Shown piece after piece: positions 35,822-45,327 of a DNA stretch of 64,000 bases. This DNA is from Microcystis aeruginosa W13-11 (GTDB taxonomy: Bacteria; Cyanobacteriota; Cyanobacteriia; Cyanobacteriales; Microcystaceae), in NCBI GenBank assembly GCA_009995705.1, contig JAADBR010000004.1, positions 22,805 through 86,804 on the forward strand, written 5' to 3'. The position numbers were made by a program, and so were the translations under genes. How positions within the stretch are numbered: the stretch's first letter is position 1; every line of letters starts with the position of its first letter. Under the pieces are notes generated by a model, which was given only the letters and a program-made list of their open reading frames with translations, had not been told where the DNA came from and did no database searches.

Positions 35822-36961
35822 ATGACAGTTTGTGAATATCGGCCAGGTTTAGAAGGAATTCCCGCCGCCCAATCCAGTATCAGCTTTGTGGATGGGCAAA
35901 AGGGAATCTTGGAGTATCGGGGCATTCGGATTGAGGAACTCGCCGAAAAAAGTACCTTCCTCGAAACCGCCTATCTCCTTATCTGGGGTGCTCTGCCCAC
36001 GGGGGCGGAACTGGAAGAATTTGCCGATGAAATCCGTTATCATCGACGCATCAAGTACCGTATCGAAGACATGATGAAATGCTTCCCCGAAAAAGGCCAT
36101 CCCATGGATGCGCTACAAACTTCGGCGGCGGCTTTGGGTTTATACTATGCCCGGCGGGCTTTGGATAATCCCGACTATATCCGTCAGGCAGTGGTGCGGT
36201 TATTAGCGAAAATCCCGACTATGGTGGCGGCGTTTCAATTGATTCGCAAAGGTAATCACCCCATTCAGCCCAATGATAGTCTTGATTATGCGGCCAATTT
36301 CCTCTATATGTTGACGGAAAAACGACCGACGGATTTAGCGGCGAAAGTTTTCGATATCTGTTTGACTCTCCACGCCGAACATACCATGAATGCCTCGACT
36401 TTTTCGGCTATGGTGACGGCCTCCACTTTAACCGACCCCTACGGTGTCATCGCTTCAGCAGTGGGAACTCTCGCCGGCCCCCTCCACGGTGGGGCAAACG
36501 AGGAAGTATTGTTAATGTTAGAGGAAATCGGTTCGGTGGCTAATGTTCGTCCCTATGTGGAAAAATGTATCGCTAACAAACAAAAAGTTATGGGTTTTGG
36601 ACACCGGGTATATAAAGTTAAGGATCCCCGGGCGACGATTTTACAAAACCTAGCCGAACAATTATTCGCGGAATTAGGTTCCGATGAGTACTACGATATC
36701 GCCCTAGAATTAGAACAAGCAGTGGTGGATATCTACGGCGAAAAAGGTATCTATGCTAATGTGGATTTCTATTCGGGATTGGTCTATCGGAAATTAGGCA
36801 TCCCCAGTGATTTATTTACCCCGATTTTTGCCATCTCCCGGGTGGCCGGTTGGTTGGCCCACTGGAAAGAACAATTAAATGCTAACCGCATTTTCCGTCC
36901 TACCCAAATCTACACCGGAGAACACGAAGTCCCCTATACACCGATCGAACAACGTTCTTAG
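35822..36961 (+). CDS. gltA: Citrate synthase
   Basis: 379 residues, the shorter bacterial/archaeal type II-like citrate synthase. Key blocks are GILEYRGIRIEELAE, LTLHAEHTMNASTFSA (catalytic His), AGPLHGGANEEVL and GFGHRVYKVKDPRA (second catalytic His and Arg). It condenses oxaloacetate with acetyl-CoA to citrate, entering the incomplete or bypassed cyanobacterial TCA route. It stands alone and ends with a good terminator. Confidence 0.95.
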   Translation: MTVCEYRPGLEGIPAAQSSISFVDGQKGILEYRGIRIEELAEKSTFLETAYLLIWGALPTGAELEEFADEIRYHRRIKYRIEDMMKCFPEKGHPMDALQTSAAALGLYYARRALDNPDYIRQAVVRLLAKIPTMVAAFQLIRKGNHPIQPNDSLDYAANFLYMLTEKRPTDLAAKVFDICLTLHAEHTMNASTFSAMVTASTLTDPYGVIASAVGTLAGPLHGGANEEVLLMLEEIGSVANVRPYVEKCIANKQKVMGFGHRVYKVKDPRATILQNLAEQLFAELGSDEYYDIALELEQAVVDIYGEKGIYANVDFYSGLVYRKLGIPSDLFTPIFAISRVAGWLAHWKEQLNANRIFRPTQIYTGEHEVPYTPIEQRS

Positions 36962-36994
36962 ATTTTATCTCCCATTCTTAATGGAAACACGGTT

Positions 36995-37031
36995 TCTCGC
37001 CTTTGTCAATCTCACCTAGGCGAGATTTTTT
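36995..37031 (+). terminator. Terminator after gltA
   Basis: TCTCGCCT and AGGCGAGA form a perfect eight-base-pair stem with a 15-base loop, followed by six T residues, 34 bases after the stop codon. Confidence 0.9.
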
Positions 37032-37159
37032 GTCTCATTTCCTGTTATATTTATGGGGCAAGGAAACAATCCAGCGGCTTTCAGCTTGGTCAGTTTCGGT
37101 ATGTATAGTAAGGCAGGGTCTTTGCTTCTAGATAGTCGGATAGAAAAATATTAAAGATT

Positions 37160-38902
37160 ATGGTGAAATTTTGGCGGAGATTAACGGTATTTTTAATTTC
37201 TTGTTTATTGCTGATTTCCCTAACTGCTTGTGGTAATCAAGTTAAACGCAATCAAGTGGTCATATCGGTATTAAGTGACCCAAAAACCTTTAATGCTGTT
37301 TTATCGGCCGAATCCCCGAATATTTTTGGTTTAACCTACGAAGGACTATTAACAGAAAATCCCATCACCGGCAAAAAAGAACCGGTCTTAGCAGAATCTT
37401 GGACAATTTCCGATGATAATTTGAGCATTGTTTTTACTATGAGAGAGGGTTTAAAATGGTCGGATGGTCAACCCTTAACTGTTGATGACGTGGTTTTTAC
37501 CTATAAAGACTTATATCTAAATCCTGAGATTCCCAACAACTACCGCGATAGTTTAAGAATAGGATTAAAAAAAGAATTCCCCGTTATTACTAAACTAGAT
37601 AATCGCCGAATCGAATTTAAACTACCCGAACCTTTTGCACCTTTTTTAGATGCCGTCAGTTCACCGATTTTACCTAAACACGCTTTAGAGAAAACTATTC
37701 AGAAAAAAAGCCCCGATGGTAGGTTAGAATTTCTCTCCACTTGGGGGTTAGATACTCCTCCCGATAAAATTGTTTTTAATGGTGCTTATAAACTCAAAGA
37801 GTACATAACGGGACAAAGGATTATTTTTGAGAATAACCCTTACTATTGGAAAAAAGATGCCCAAGGACAACAATTACCCCATATAACTTCAGTAATTTGG
37901 GCAATTGTTGAATCTCAGGATACAACTTTACTGCAATTTCGTTCGGGAAGTTTAGATTCTATTGGGGTAACTCCTGAATTTTTCTCCCTCTTAAAAACTG
38001 AAGAAGAAAGAGGAAATTTCACTATTTTTAATGGGGGACCTGCCTACGGAACCCAATTTATCAGTTTTAATCTCAACCAAGGCAAACGCAACGGAAAACC
38101 CCTAGTAGAGCCGATTAAATCTAGGTGGTTTAATAACTTAAATTTCCGCCAAGCTATTGCCTACGGCATTAATCGTCAAAGAATGATTGATGATATCTAT
38201 CGAGGATTGGGACAAGAACAAAATTCTTTTATTTCTATCCAATCGCCTTTTTACGATAAAAACCTGAAGGGTTACGATTATAATCCCGAAAAAGCCAAAG
38301 AATTATTATTAGAGGCCAGATTTAAGTATAATAGTGATAATCTGCTAGTTGATGCCGATAATAATCCCGTTAGATTTAACCTGATTACTAACGCAGGAAA
38401 TAAAATCCGGGAAGCAATTGGCGCACAAATTAAAAATGATTTAGCCGCAATAGGAATTCAAGTGGATTTTCAAGCGATCGCTTTTAGTAATTTAGTTGAT
38501 AAACTGAGTAATAGTCTAGATTGGGAGTCCCATATTTTAGGTTTTACTGGCGATAATGAACCCCACGCCCCTAATATTTGGTATGTAGATGGAAATCTCC
38601 ACGCTTTTAACCAACAACCTCAACCCGGCAGCCCTCCGATTCAAGGCTGGCAAGCGGCGGATTGGGAGAAAAAAATCGCCGATTTATACGTCAAAGGTTC
38701 CCAAGAATTAGACTTTGAGAAGCGCAGAGTTATCTATAATGAAATTCAACAACTTCAACAGGAATACGTCCCGTTTATTTATCTTGTCAATCCCCTCGCT
38801 TTGGGTGCGGTGCGTAACTGTTTTGAAGGAATACAATTCTCCGCCTTGGGTGGTGCCTTTTGGAATCTAGAAGAATTAAAGAAAACCTGTGGAGGTGTTT
38901 AA
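37160..38902 (+). CDS. Peptide-type ABC transporter substrate-binding lipoprotein
   Basis: 580 residues. A lipoprotein signal with lipobox LTAC (LLLISLTACGNQ) anchors it to the outer face of the plasma membrane. The rest is the SBP_bac_5 (OppA/DppA) family: LKWSDGQPLTVDDVVFTYKD, KIVFNGAYKLKEYITGQRI, NNLNFRQAIAYGINRQRMID. It should bind peptides or a related solute for import. No permease or ATPase gene is adjacent; the next gene, in TAATG overlap, is a glycosyltransferase, which is unusual company. Confidence 0.9.
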   Translation: MVKFWRRLTVFLISCLLLISLTACGNQVKRNQVVISVLSDPKTFNAVLSAESPNIFGLTYEGLLTENPITGKKEPVLAESWTISDDNLSIVFTMREGLKWSDGQPLTVDDVVFTYKDLYLNPEIPNNYRDSLRIGLKKEFPVITKLDNRRIEFKLPEPFAPFLDAVSSPILPKHALEKTIQKKSPDGRLEFLSTWGLDTPPDKIVFNGAYKLKEYITGQRIIFENNPYYWKKDAQGQQLPHITSVIWAIVESQDTTLLQFRSGSLDSIGVTPEFFSLLKTEEERGNFTIFNGGPAYGTQFISFNLNQGKRNGKPLVEPIKSRWFNNLNFRQAIAYGINRQRMIDDIYRGLGQEQNSFISIQSPFYDKNLKGYDYNPEKAKELLLEARFKYNSDNLLVDADNNPVRFNLITNAGNKIREAIGAQIKNDLAAIGIQVDFQAIAFSNLVDKLSNSLDWESHILGFTGDNEPHAPNIWYVDGNLHAFNQQPQPGSPPIQGWQAADWEKKIADLYVKGSQELDFEKRRVIYNEIQQLQQEYVPFIYLVNPLALGAVRNCFEGIQFSALGGAFWNLEELKKTCGGV

Positions 38903-40170
38903 TGACTCATTTTGGCATTCTTTGTCCCACCGCTTCTGGACATATTAATCCTCTCCTACCTCTAGGAAAAGAGTTACAAAAACGCGGTCATAAAGTTACC
39001 TGTTTTTTAACTCTTGATGGTGAAGAAATGGTGCAAGCAGCTGGCTTAGATTTTCAGGCAATTGCACCCGATAAATATCCGAAAGGCACATCAGCCAAAA
39101 GTTTAGCCGAAATTGGTCAATTACGGGGAACAGCCGCCGTCCGACGCACGGTAGAATTAGTAACTAATTCTACCGCTGCCCTCTTTCAAACTATCCCTCA
39201 AGAGATACGTCGCCTGGGAATTGATGCCCTAATTGTCGATCAAGTCTCCCCCTCAGGAGGTACAATGGCAGAAAAATTAGCTATTCCCTTTGTCAGTTTT
39301 GCTGGGGCATTGGTTTTAAATCGTGATCCGCTTATTCCGCCCTTTATGACCACTTGGGACTATAATCCTTCATTTATCGGGGTTATTCGCAATAAAATTG
39401 GCTATAAACTCCTTGACTTTCTGACTCGTCCCCTGAATGAGTTAATCAACCAGCAGCGTCAAGAATGGGGGTTAATTCCCTATCAAAACATCAATCAACG
39501 CTATTCCCCCCTTGCCCAAATTAGCCAACAACCTGCCGAATTTGAGTTTCCTCGGCAAAATTTACCTGCTCACTTCCACTTTACCGGTCCCTTTCACGAT
39601 TCCTCCACCAGAAAAACGATTCCTTTTCCCTACGAAAAATTAACCGGACAACCCTTAATTTATGCTTCCCTCGGTACAATTCAAAATCGCCTACAATCGG
39701 CCTTTAATGCGATCGCCGAAGCCTGTGCCGATTTGCCGGTACAATTAGTTTTATCCTTGGGCAATACCGACTCTAACATTCAAATAACGACCAAAAACGC
39801 CCTAGTTGTTCCCTACGCTCCCCAATTAGAGCTTTTAACCAGAGCCTCTCTTACCATCACCCACGCAGGCTTAAATACTACCCTAGAATCCCTTGCCCAA
39901 GCTGTACCGATGGTGGCTATTCCCATCACTAACGACCAACCGGGGGTATCTGCTCGGATAAAATGGTCGGGTACAGGGGAAGTGATTCCGATTTCCCGTC
40001 TAGAAGTTCCCCGTTTACGAGGGGCGATTGAAAAGGTGTTATCCTTTCCCAGTTACCGAGAAAATGCCCTGAGAATGCAAAAAGCGATGCAGAAGACTGG
40101 AGGAGTGAAAATGGCCGCCGATATCGTCGAAAAAGCCATTTCTACCGGCCAACCCGTCCTAAGAGTCTAG
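38902..40170 (+). CDS. UGT/MGT-type glycosyltransferase
   Basis: 422 residues from ATG 38902, with GGAGGTG five bases upstream and a one-base overlap (TAATG) with the binding-protein gene. The GT-B fold of family 1 is shown by ILCPTASGHINPLLPLGKEL at the start and the donor-binding PYAPQLELL, THAGLNTTLESLAQAVPMV, PITNDQPGVSARI near the end. Members glycosylate small molecules such as carotenoids, macrolides or flavonoids. CrtX-like carotenoid glucosylation is possible but the acceptor cannot be told. Confidence 0.85.
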   Translation: MTHFGILCPTASGHINPLLPLGKELQKRGHKVTCFLTLDGEEMVQAAGLDFQAIAPDKYPKGTSAKSLAEIGQLRGTAAVRRTVELVTNSTAALFQTIPQEIRRLGIDALIVDQVSPSGGTMAEKLAIPFVSFAGALVLNRDPLIPPFMTTWDYNPSFIGVIRNKIGYKLLDFLTRPLNELINQQRQEWGLIPYQNINQRYSPLAQISQQPAEFEFPRQNLPAHFHFTGPFHDSSTRKTIPFPYEKLTGQPLIYASLGTIQNRLQSAFNAIAEACADLPVQLVLSLGNTDSNIQITTKNALVVPYAPQLELLTRASLTITHAGLNTTLESLAQAVPMVAIPITNDQPGVSARIKWSGTGEVIPISRLEVPRLRGAIEKVLSFPSYRENALRMQKAMQKTGGVKMAADIVEKAISTGQPVLRV

Positions 40171-40425
40171 TTGAGGTTTAGACTGACTATCATCCACCAG
40201 CACAGTGTTATGTAATTTCTGAACCAGTTGACCTAATGTGCGCTTAGGAAATCTCTCATGATTGTCAATCAACTGGTTACGAGTTGATGTTGATAATCCC
40301 TATATCTGAGTCACTGAAAGTAGATACTTTAAAATACCTTCAATCTTTGAAAAATTAACTATATTTCTGCCTAGCTTTCCTAGTGCTTCAGTTCTAACTA
40401 CTTCAATATCTATCGGTTTATCCAT
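40159..40425 (-). pseudogene. Small hypothetical gene with internal amber codon
   Basis: On the minus strand, ATG at 40425 opens MDKPIDIEVVRTEALGKLGR then NIVNFSKIEGILKYLLSVTQ. A TAG at 40300-40302 (codon 42) interrupts it, and the same frame continues RNQLIDNHERFPKRTLGQLV then QKLHNTVLVDD to a stop at 40159-40161. The text on both sides of the stop is protein-like, so this reads as one 88-residue protein broken by a point mutation. Family unknown. Its end overlaps the glycosyltransferase end by 12 bases. Confidence 0.55.
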
Positions 40426-40688
40426 GATTAATGGTAAGGCGTTGACTATCTAAATTATCTATTTTCACAGGTAATGGCAGCGATGGTTAATTGCCCTCAC
40501 TCCTAACCGCTCTCCCAGAACAAACAGGAGAGGTCTTTTGATAGACTAGAGTTATAGCCCGACAGTGGGGAGCTAGTGGCAAGAAAAGCTTAATATTTGA
40601 GATGAACCGATCGAGCCAGAATATCGTCTAGAATTAATTAGCTCAAAAAATCCCGACTGAATCTACCCTTAAGCAAACTTTTCTAAAA
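40426..40688. other. Upstream region of DHH phosphoesterase gene
   Basis: Nothing recognisable beyond the leader of the next gene. There is no repeat or tRNA-like structure. Confidence 0.4.
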
Positions 40689-41912
40689 ATGATGGCTGAA
40701 TTACTGAGTCTAGTTCCTGCCAAGTCCCTCGAAACCGATGTAGTGTTAGGGGAACCGTCGGCAGTATGTCCCCTTCCTCCAGTCACGGTTAGTAATGATA
40801 CCCTACTTATTTCCCTGATTGATCGCCTGCGACGTACTTTAGAAAATCACCGCGGCGAAAATCAAATGGTGGTGATGCAGGATTTCCCGGATCCCGATGC
40901 TCTTTCTAGTGCCTGGGCCTATCAAATTATCGCCGAGCAGTACGATATTCACTGCGATATAGTCTATGCGGGTACCCTCTCCCATCAGGAAAATGTCGCT
41001 TTGGTAAAACTAACAGGTTTACCAGCTAAACGTTGGGGAGCCCATACCCTCAAGGATAGAGATCTTTCGGTTTATCAGGGTTGTGTTTTTGTCGACGGTC
41101 AGGGAACCAATAGTCAGTTAACCACTCTGGTTAAACAGGCAAAAATTCCCGTTATTGCCGTGATTGATCATCATACTCGCCAAGGGGATCTAGAGGCGGA
41201 ATTCGTCGATATTCGTCCCCAAATCCGGGCAACAGCGACGATGTTAACCCAATATATCCAAAAAGGGTTAATAAGTTTTAATACTAGCGATACCGTCCAT
41301 GTTAAGTGTGCCACGGCCTTGATGCACGGATTGCGATCGGATACGAATAATTTAATGCAAGCGCAAGAGTGTGAATTTATTGCTGCTGGTTATCTCAGTC
41401 GTTTCTACGATGCTCAATTATTAAACGCTGTCCTGCAATCGGCCAGATCCCGACGGGTGATGGATGTGATCGAACGAGCCTTAAAAAACCGTATTATTAA
41501 AAATAATTATTCGATCGCCGGGGTCGGTTATTTGCGTTATGATGACCGAGATGCGATTCCCCAGGCTGCCGATTTTTTGGTGACAGAAGAAAATGTTCAC
41601 ACGGCTTTAGTTTATGGTATCGTTCACGATGAAGATGAGGATATCGAGTTAGTCATTGGTTCTATGCGTACCAGTAAAATTACCCTAGATCCTGATGAAT
41701 TTCTTAAGGAAGCTTTCGGACAGGATAACCAAGGTCGCTTTTTTGGTGGTGGCCGTTATATGGCCGGAGGTTTTGAAATTCCTATAGGTTTCCTCGGTGG
41801 TTTTAATAATAATGCCGAATACGCTAAACTTAAGTGGGAACTGTACGACACCCAAATCAAACAAAAACTTTCCCATCTGGTTAACCCTGATGAAAAGGTA
41901 ATTCGCACCTAG
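40689..41912 (+). CDS. DHH-family phosphoesterase (NrnA-like)
   Basis: 407 residues. The DHH domain shows MQDFPDPDALSSAWAY (first metal aspartates), VFVDGQGT, and the DHH triad in VIAVIDHHTRQGD. The DHHA1 end has the glycine-rich RFFGGGRYMAGGFEIP. Such proteins degrade nanoRNA or cyclic-dinucleotide products or dephosphorylate pAp. The canonical DHH order and length agree; the exact substrate is not certain. Single gene with SixA following. Confidence 0.8.
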   Translation: MMAELLSLVPAKSLETDVVLGEPSAVCPLPPVTVSNDTLLISLIDRLRRTLENHRGENQMVVMQDFPDPDALSSAWAYQIIAEQYDIHCDIVYAGTLSHQENVALVKLTGLPAKRWGAHTLKDRDLSVYQGCVFVDGQGTNSQLTTLVKQAKIPVIAVIDHHTRQGDLEAEFVDIRPQIRATATMLTQYIQKGLISFNTSDTVHVKCATALMHGLRSDTNNLMQAQECEFIAAGYLSRFYDAQLLNAVLQSARSRRVMDVIERALKNRIIKNNYSIAGVGYLRYDDRDAIPQAADFLVTEENVHTALVYGIVHDEDEDIELVIGSMRTSKITLDPDEFLKEAFGQDNQGRFFGGGRYMAGGFEIPIGFLGGFNNNAEYAKLKWELYDTQIKQKLSHLVNPDEKVIRT

Positions 41913-41965
41913 GTATCAGACCTCAGCTATCTATATGTCATCGCCAAGACCGACCCGACACTGAT

Positions 41966-42460
41966 ATGAAACTTTATTTTGTGCGTCATGGATTAGCAGG
42001 ACAATCGGAGGATTATCTCAACGATAGAGAACGTCCTTTAACCGAGGAAGGTAAGGCAAAAACTGCTAAAGTTGCCCAAAGATTAGGACAGTTGGGGGTG
42101 AAATTTGACCTAATTCTCACTTCTCCCCTGGTGCGTGCCGTGCAAACCGCCGAAATTTTGCAAAAAGCGGGTTTAAGCAGTAGAATTGAGCAATTTAATC
42201 CCCTATCGCCCAATGGCAATATTCAAGATTGGGTGCAGTGGTGGCAAAAGTCCGACTATCAGCGAGAGGAAAACGCGATCGCACTGGTAGGCCACGAACC
42301 GGATTTAGGCTATTGGACGGAAATGCTGGTTTGGGGCAAGTTTCAAGGAAAATTATCGGTCAAAAAAGCGGGAATAATTGGTCTAGAGGTTCCCAATCAA
42401 CAAAATCCCCTAGGCGAGTGTCAGTTATTCTGGTTGACAGCCCCGAAATTACTCCTCTAG
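41966..42460 (+). CDS. sixA: Phosphohistidine phosphatase SixA
   Basis: 164 residues of the histidine-phosphatase branch. The RHG motif is KLYFVRHGLAGQSEDYLNDR, with the second set SPLVRAVQTAEIL and the C-terminal catalytic His in ALVGHEPDLGYWTEML. SixA removes phosphate from histidine of phosphotransfer proteins. It lies 53 bases after the DHH gene. Confidence 0.85.
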   Translation: MKLYFVRHGLAGQSEDYLNDRERPLTEEGKAKTAKVAQRLGQLGVKFDLILTSPLVRAVQTAEILQKAGLSSRIEQFNPLSPNGNIQDWVQWWQKSDYQREENAIALVGHEPDLGYWTEMLVWGKFQGKLSVKKAGIIGLEVPNQQNPLGECQLFWLTAPKLLL

Positions 42461-42511
42461 GAATTATACTTTTATCCGCCCAACGTTCCTGTTATGTGGC
42501 TTGCATAGAAC

Positions 42512-43267
42512 TCATTTTGGCTTCATCCAATCTTTGAGAACAGCCTTACCAACACTGACATACGGATTGTCCAAAAACTCCTCAATTGCAGCTTCACCCC
42601 CCGTTTGTAACGCACCGACAACACGACGCTTGAAACTAGGAGTGGTTTCATCACTCACGTAAGCCACCTTTTCAGCTTCAGTAACGCTTGGATTAGTTTG
42701 TTCTAGCTGTTTGAGAAGACGCCGAATCTCCGCTGCCGCCTCAGCAAGAGTCTGCTTTTGATCTAAAGTAGCTTGACTAACATTGTAATAGTCTCCCTCA
42801 ACATCTAATCTTATTCCTCCTAGAAGACTCCCAATCTCGCTCTGTAGACTTCTAATCTGTTCACGTAGTCGAAATTGATCAGGTACAGAACTTGTAGTCA
42901 TTAATTCTTCTTCTAGTATCTTTAGGTCTTCCAAAAGCCTTTGTTGACGCAGGGTTTGAATATCTAAAGTACTTGAATTTTTGTTAGATCGTTCTTCTGT
43001 TACTATACTTGCAGTCTCAGATTCTTTTGGCGGAATGGATGAGTCAACTGCTTTCAAATTTCTTACTCGTTTCTGTTCACTCCAAGCCACAAAAGCAGTA
43101 CCAAGACAAAAGCTTAGTGCTATGACAAAACTTGAAGGAGCACCTCCAGCAAATAGTAACATGAGGACAAAACCTATGAATACAGACCCAGTCTGCTGAA
43201 CTAAGGAAAATAAACCAGCCTTAGCCTCTTCATAGAGATTTAATTCATTATGATTTCCCTGAGCCAT
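42512..43267 (-). CDS. Hypothetical membrane/coiled-coil protein
   Basis: 251 residues. Near the N-terminus are two hydrophobic stretches (SVFIGFVLMLLFAGGAPSSF and FVIALSFCLGTAFVAW). A long coiled coil follows (LRQQRLLEDLKILEEELMTT and QFRLREQIRSLQSEIGSLLG). The end is variable in charge. Start ATG 43267 has AAGGAGGT before it. It overlaps the upstream gene by 20 bases, so the two are translated together. I do not recognise a family; a membrane-tethered scaffold is possible. Confidence 0.6.
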   Translation of the reverse strand: MAQGNHNELNLYEEAKAGLFSLVQQTGSVFIGFVLMLLFAGGAPSSFVIALSFCLGTAFVAWSEQKRVRNLKAVDSSIPPKESETASIVTEERSNKNSSTLDIQTLRQQRLLEDLKILEEELMTTSSVPDQFRLREQIRSLQSEIGSLLGGIRLDVEGDYYNVSQATLDQKQTLAEAAAEIRRLLKQLEQTNPSVTEAEKVAYVSDETTPSFKRRVVGALQTGGEAAIEEFLDNPYVSVGKAVLKDWMKPK

Positions 43268-43670
43268 GCTTATTACCTCCTTTTAATCCACGCAGATCTA
43301 CCCAGAAGCGCCCAATGATTCGACCGGCAATAATCCACAGGCAAAAGTCGGATGTGATGATTATAAAACAAGCATAGCGCGATACGCCTAACGGGTTTTC
43401 TTGCAGGCATACGTCAAAACCAGAAAAGTCTTTACCGATAATGACACGACCGATGAAACTTGGAAGTTGTAACAAAATACTAAGAGCGATCGCATCTTGT
43501 ACCGAGAGATAAACGGCTCTCCATAAATCCCCCATTAACCCTCGACCTAAAACATCTAGGGGTTCCCAAACGTTCAGCAACAAGCGCTCTGCTCTTTTAC
43601 CCGTCTTGGTTTTGAGTTCTGGAAGATTCGGATCTGGCTTTGAAAGAGGTTGAGGGGGTTGCTGACTCAT
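43248..43670 (-). CDS. Hypothetical membrane protein
   Basis: 140 residues. A proline-rich start (QQPPQPLSKPDPNLPEL) leads to an amphipathic segment and two hydrophobic stretches (SVQDAIALSILLQLPSFIG and YACFIIITSDFCLWIIAG) with a basic tail. It is the first gene of a two-gene unit with 42512-43267. Family unknown; the pair may form a membrane complex. Confidence 0.55.
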   Translation of the reverse strand: MSQQPPQPLSKPDPNLPELKTKTGKRAERLLLNVWEPLDVLGRGLMGDLWRAVYLSVQDAIALSILLQLPSFIGRVIIGKDFSGFDVCLQENPLGVSRYACFIIITSDFCLWIIAGRIIGRFWVDLRGLKGGNKHGSGKS

Positions 43671-43681
43671 CTAAATCATTT

Positions 43682-43816
43682 CGGCTCTTCTAGGTTCTGT
43701 GTGATCAGCTTAACTTACCATAGAAGCGATCGATCTCTGTGTCCTCTGTGTCTCTGTGGTTCGCTCCACCCCCTAGCTAGCAGGAATGTATCTTAGAATA
43801 CATTTTATCCACCAAA
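43682..43816. repeat. Dispersed 134-bp repeat, copy A
   Basis: About 85 percent alike, by eye, to the reverse complement of 52790-52923. It starts GGCTCTTCTAGGTTCTGTGT and ends GTATCTTAGAATACATTTTA then CCACCAAA. It has no reading frame. The rest of the gap to acsF (to 44093) holds a TTATCAG-like tract and the acsF leader. Confidence 0.75.
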
Positions 43817-44093
43817 CCTGGGAGAGCCGTTTTCAGTTCACCGATTACTGATGACTGTTTACCGATCACCGAACAAACCCCACTTCCCCGAACATTTGTC
43901 AAGACTCCCAGCGAAAAATCTGGGTTTGTTGACAAAGCTTAATTAAGAGTTGTAACTTTTAATGAACAGGAAGGGAGTCTAGGGCTGAGAGCTTGCTATA
44001 GTGAATCCTAGCCGTTTTTTCGCGGCTAGTCATTATCACGTCAGAGCCTTTACTCGTCTCAATCATCATCCCAGAGTAAAATCAATAATCCCT

Positions 44094-45170
44094 ATGGTCA
44101 GCACGATCCAAAAACCAGAATTCGAGGAAATCCGTCCGGGTATAAAAGTTCCCGCTAAAGAAACGATCCTCACTCCCCGCTTCTACACCACTGATTTTGA
44201 AGCGATGGCGGAAATGTCGATCGCCGCTAACGAGGAAGAACTGAAAGCGATTTTAGAGGAATTCCGTACCGATTATAACCGGCATCACTTCGTTCGCAAT
44301 CAAGAATTCGATCGCTCTTGGGAGCATATTGATGGCGAAACTCGCCGTTTATTCGTGGAATTTCTGGAAAGATCCTGCACGGCCGAATTTTCCGGCTTTC
44401 TTCTCTACAAAGAACTCGGCAGACGTTTAAAAAACAGAAATCCCGTTCTCGCAGAATGCTTTAACCTCATGTCCCGGGACGAAGCGCGTCACGCTGGGTT
44501 CCTTAATAAGGCTTTATCGGATTTTAACCTCTCCCTTGACTTGGGATTTTTAACCAAAAGCCGTAACTACACCTTCTTTAAACCGAAATTTATCTTCTAC
44601 GCCACCTATCTTTCCGAAAAAATCGGTTATTGGCGCTATATCACCATTTATCGTCATCTTGAACAACATCCCGAAGATCGGGTTTATCCGATTTTTAACT
44701 TCTTCGAGAATTGGTGTCAAGACGAAAACCGTCACGGGGACTTCTTCGATGCGATCATGCGTGCGCAGCCTGATATTCTTAATGATTGGCGCGCTCGTCT
44801 CTGGTGTCGTTTCTTCCTGCTTTCGGTCTTCGCTACGATGTATCTCAATGATACTCAGCGTGCTGGTTTCTACGCCATTCTCGGTTTAGACGCTCGCGAG
44901 TACGATAAGTATGTGATCGAGAAGACCAATGAAACCGCCGGCCGCGTCTTCCCGATTGTTCTCGATGTGGATAGTCCCGAATTTTATGATCGCCTAGAGA
45001 TTTGTGTTGGCAATAACGAGGGATTACGGGCGATCGATAGCGAAAATAGTGCCGCACCGGTTAAATTCCTGAAGAAATTGCCGATCTTCGCCTCTAACGC
45101 TTGGCAATTCCTCAAATTGTACCTGATGAAACCGATTCGGGTCGATAAATTAGCCGGTAGCGTCCGTTAA
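44094..45170 (+). CDS. acsF: Mg-protoporphyrin IX monomethyl ester cyclase (aerobic)
   Basis: 358 residues from ATG 44094, the normal cyanobacterial length; an earlier GTG at 44001 would add 31 unlike residues. The di-iron site residues are seen in [31 protein letters not shown] and [12 protein letters not shown]. The enzyme forms the fifth ring of chlorophyll with oxygen. Cyanobacteria often hold a second copy for low oxygen; none is in this window. A terminator follows. Confidence 0.95.
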   Translation: MVSTIQKPEFEEIRPGIKVPAKETILTPRFYTTDFEAMAEMSIAANEEELKAILEEFRTDYNRHHFVRNQEFDRSWEHIDGETRRLFVEFLERSCTAEFSGFLLYKELGRRLKNRNPVLAECFNLMSRDEARHAGFLNKALSDFNLSLDLGFLTKSRNYTFFKPKFIFYATYLSEKIGYWRYITIYRHLEQHPEDRVYPIFNFFENWCQDENRHGDFFDAIMRAQPDILNDWRARLWCRFFLLSVFATMYLNDTQRAGFYAILGLDAREYDKYVIEKTNETAGRVFPIVLDVDSPEFYDRLEICVGNNEGLRAIDSENSAAPVKFLKKLPIFASNAWQFLKLYLMKPIRVDKLAGSVR

Positions 45171-45197
45171 AAAGTTTGTTTTCTTGAGACATGGTGA

Positions 45198-45222
45198 GGG
45201 TGGGTAAAACCGCCCTTTTTTT
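45198..45222 (+). terminator. Terminator after acsF
   Basis: GGGTGG pairs with CCGCCC (one T-G pair) around a short A-rich loop and is followed by seven T residues. Confidence 0.75.
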
Positions 45223-45327
45223 GTCGATAAAATTCTTAAGAAAATCCTCTAACATTTCTATCCTCGCTAGACTGGATCCTAGGGGTGTGAACTAGGTTTG
45301 TACTTTTTACTTTTCACTGTCAAAAAT

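Noticed and set aside
44001..44093. N-terminal extension of AcsF
   Set aside because: Extra 31 residues are unlike AcsF; ATG 44094 gives the normal 358-residue protein.
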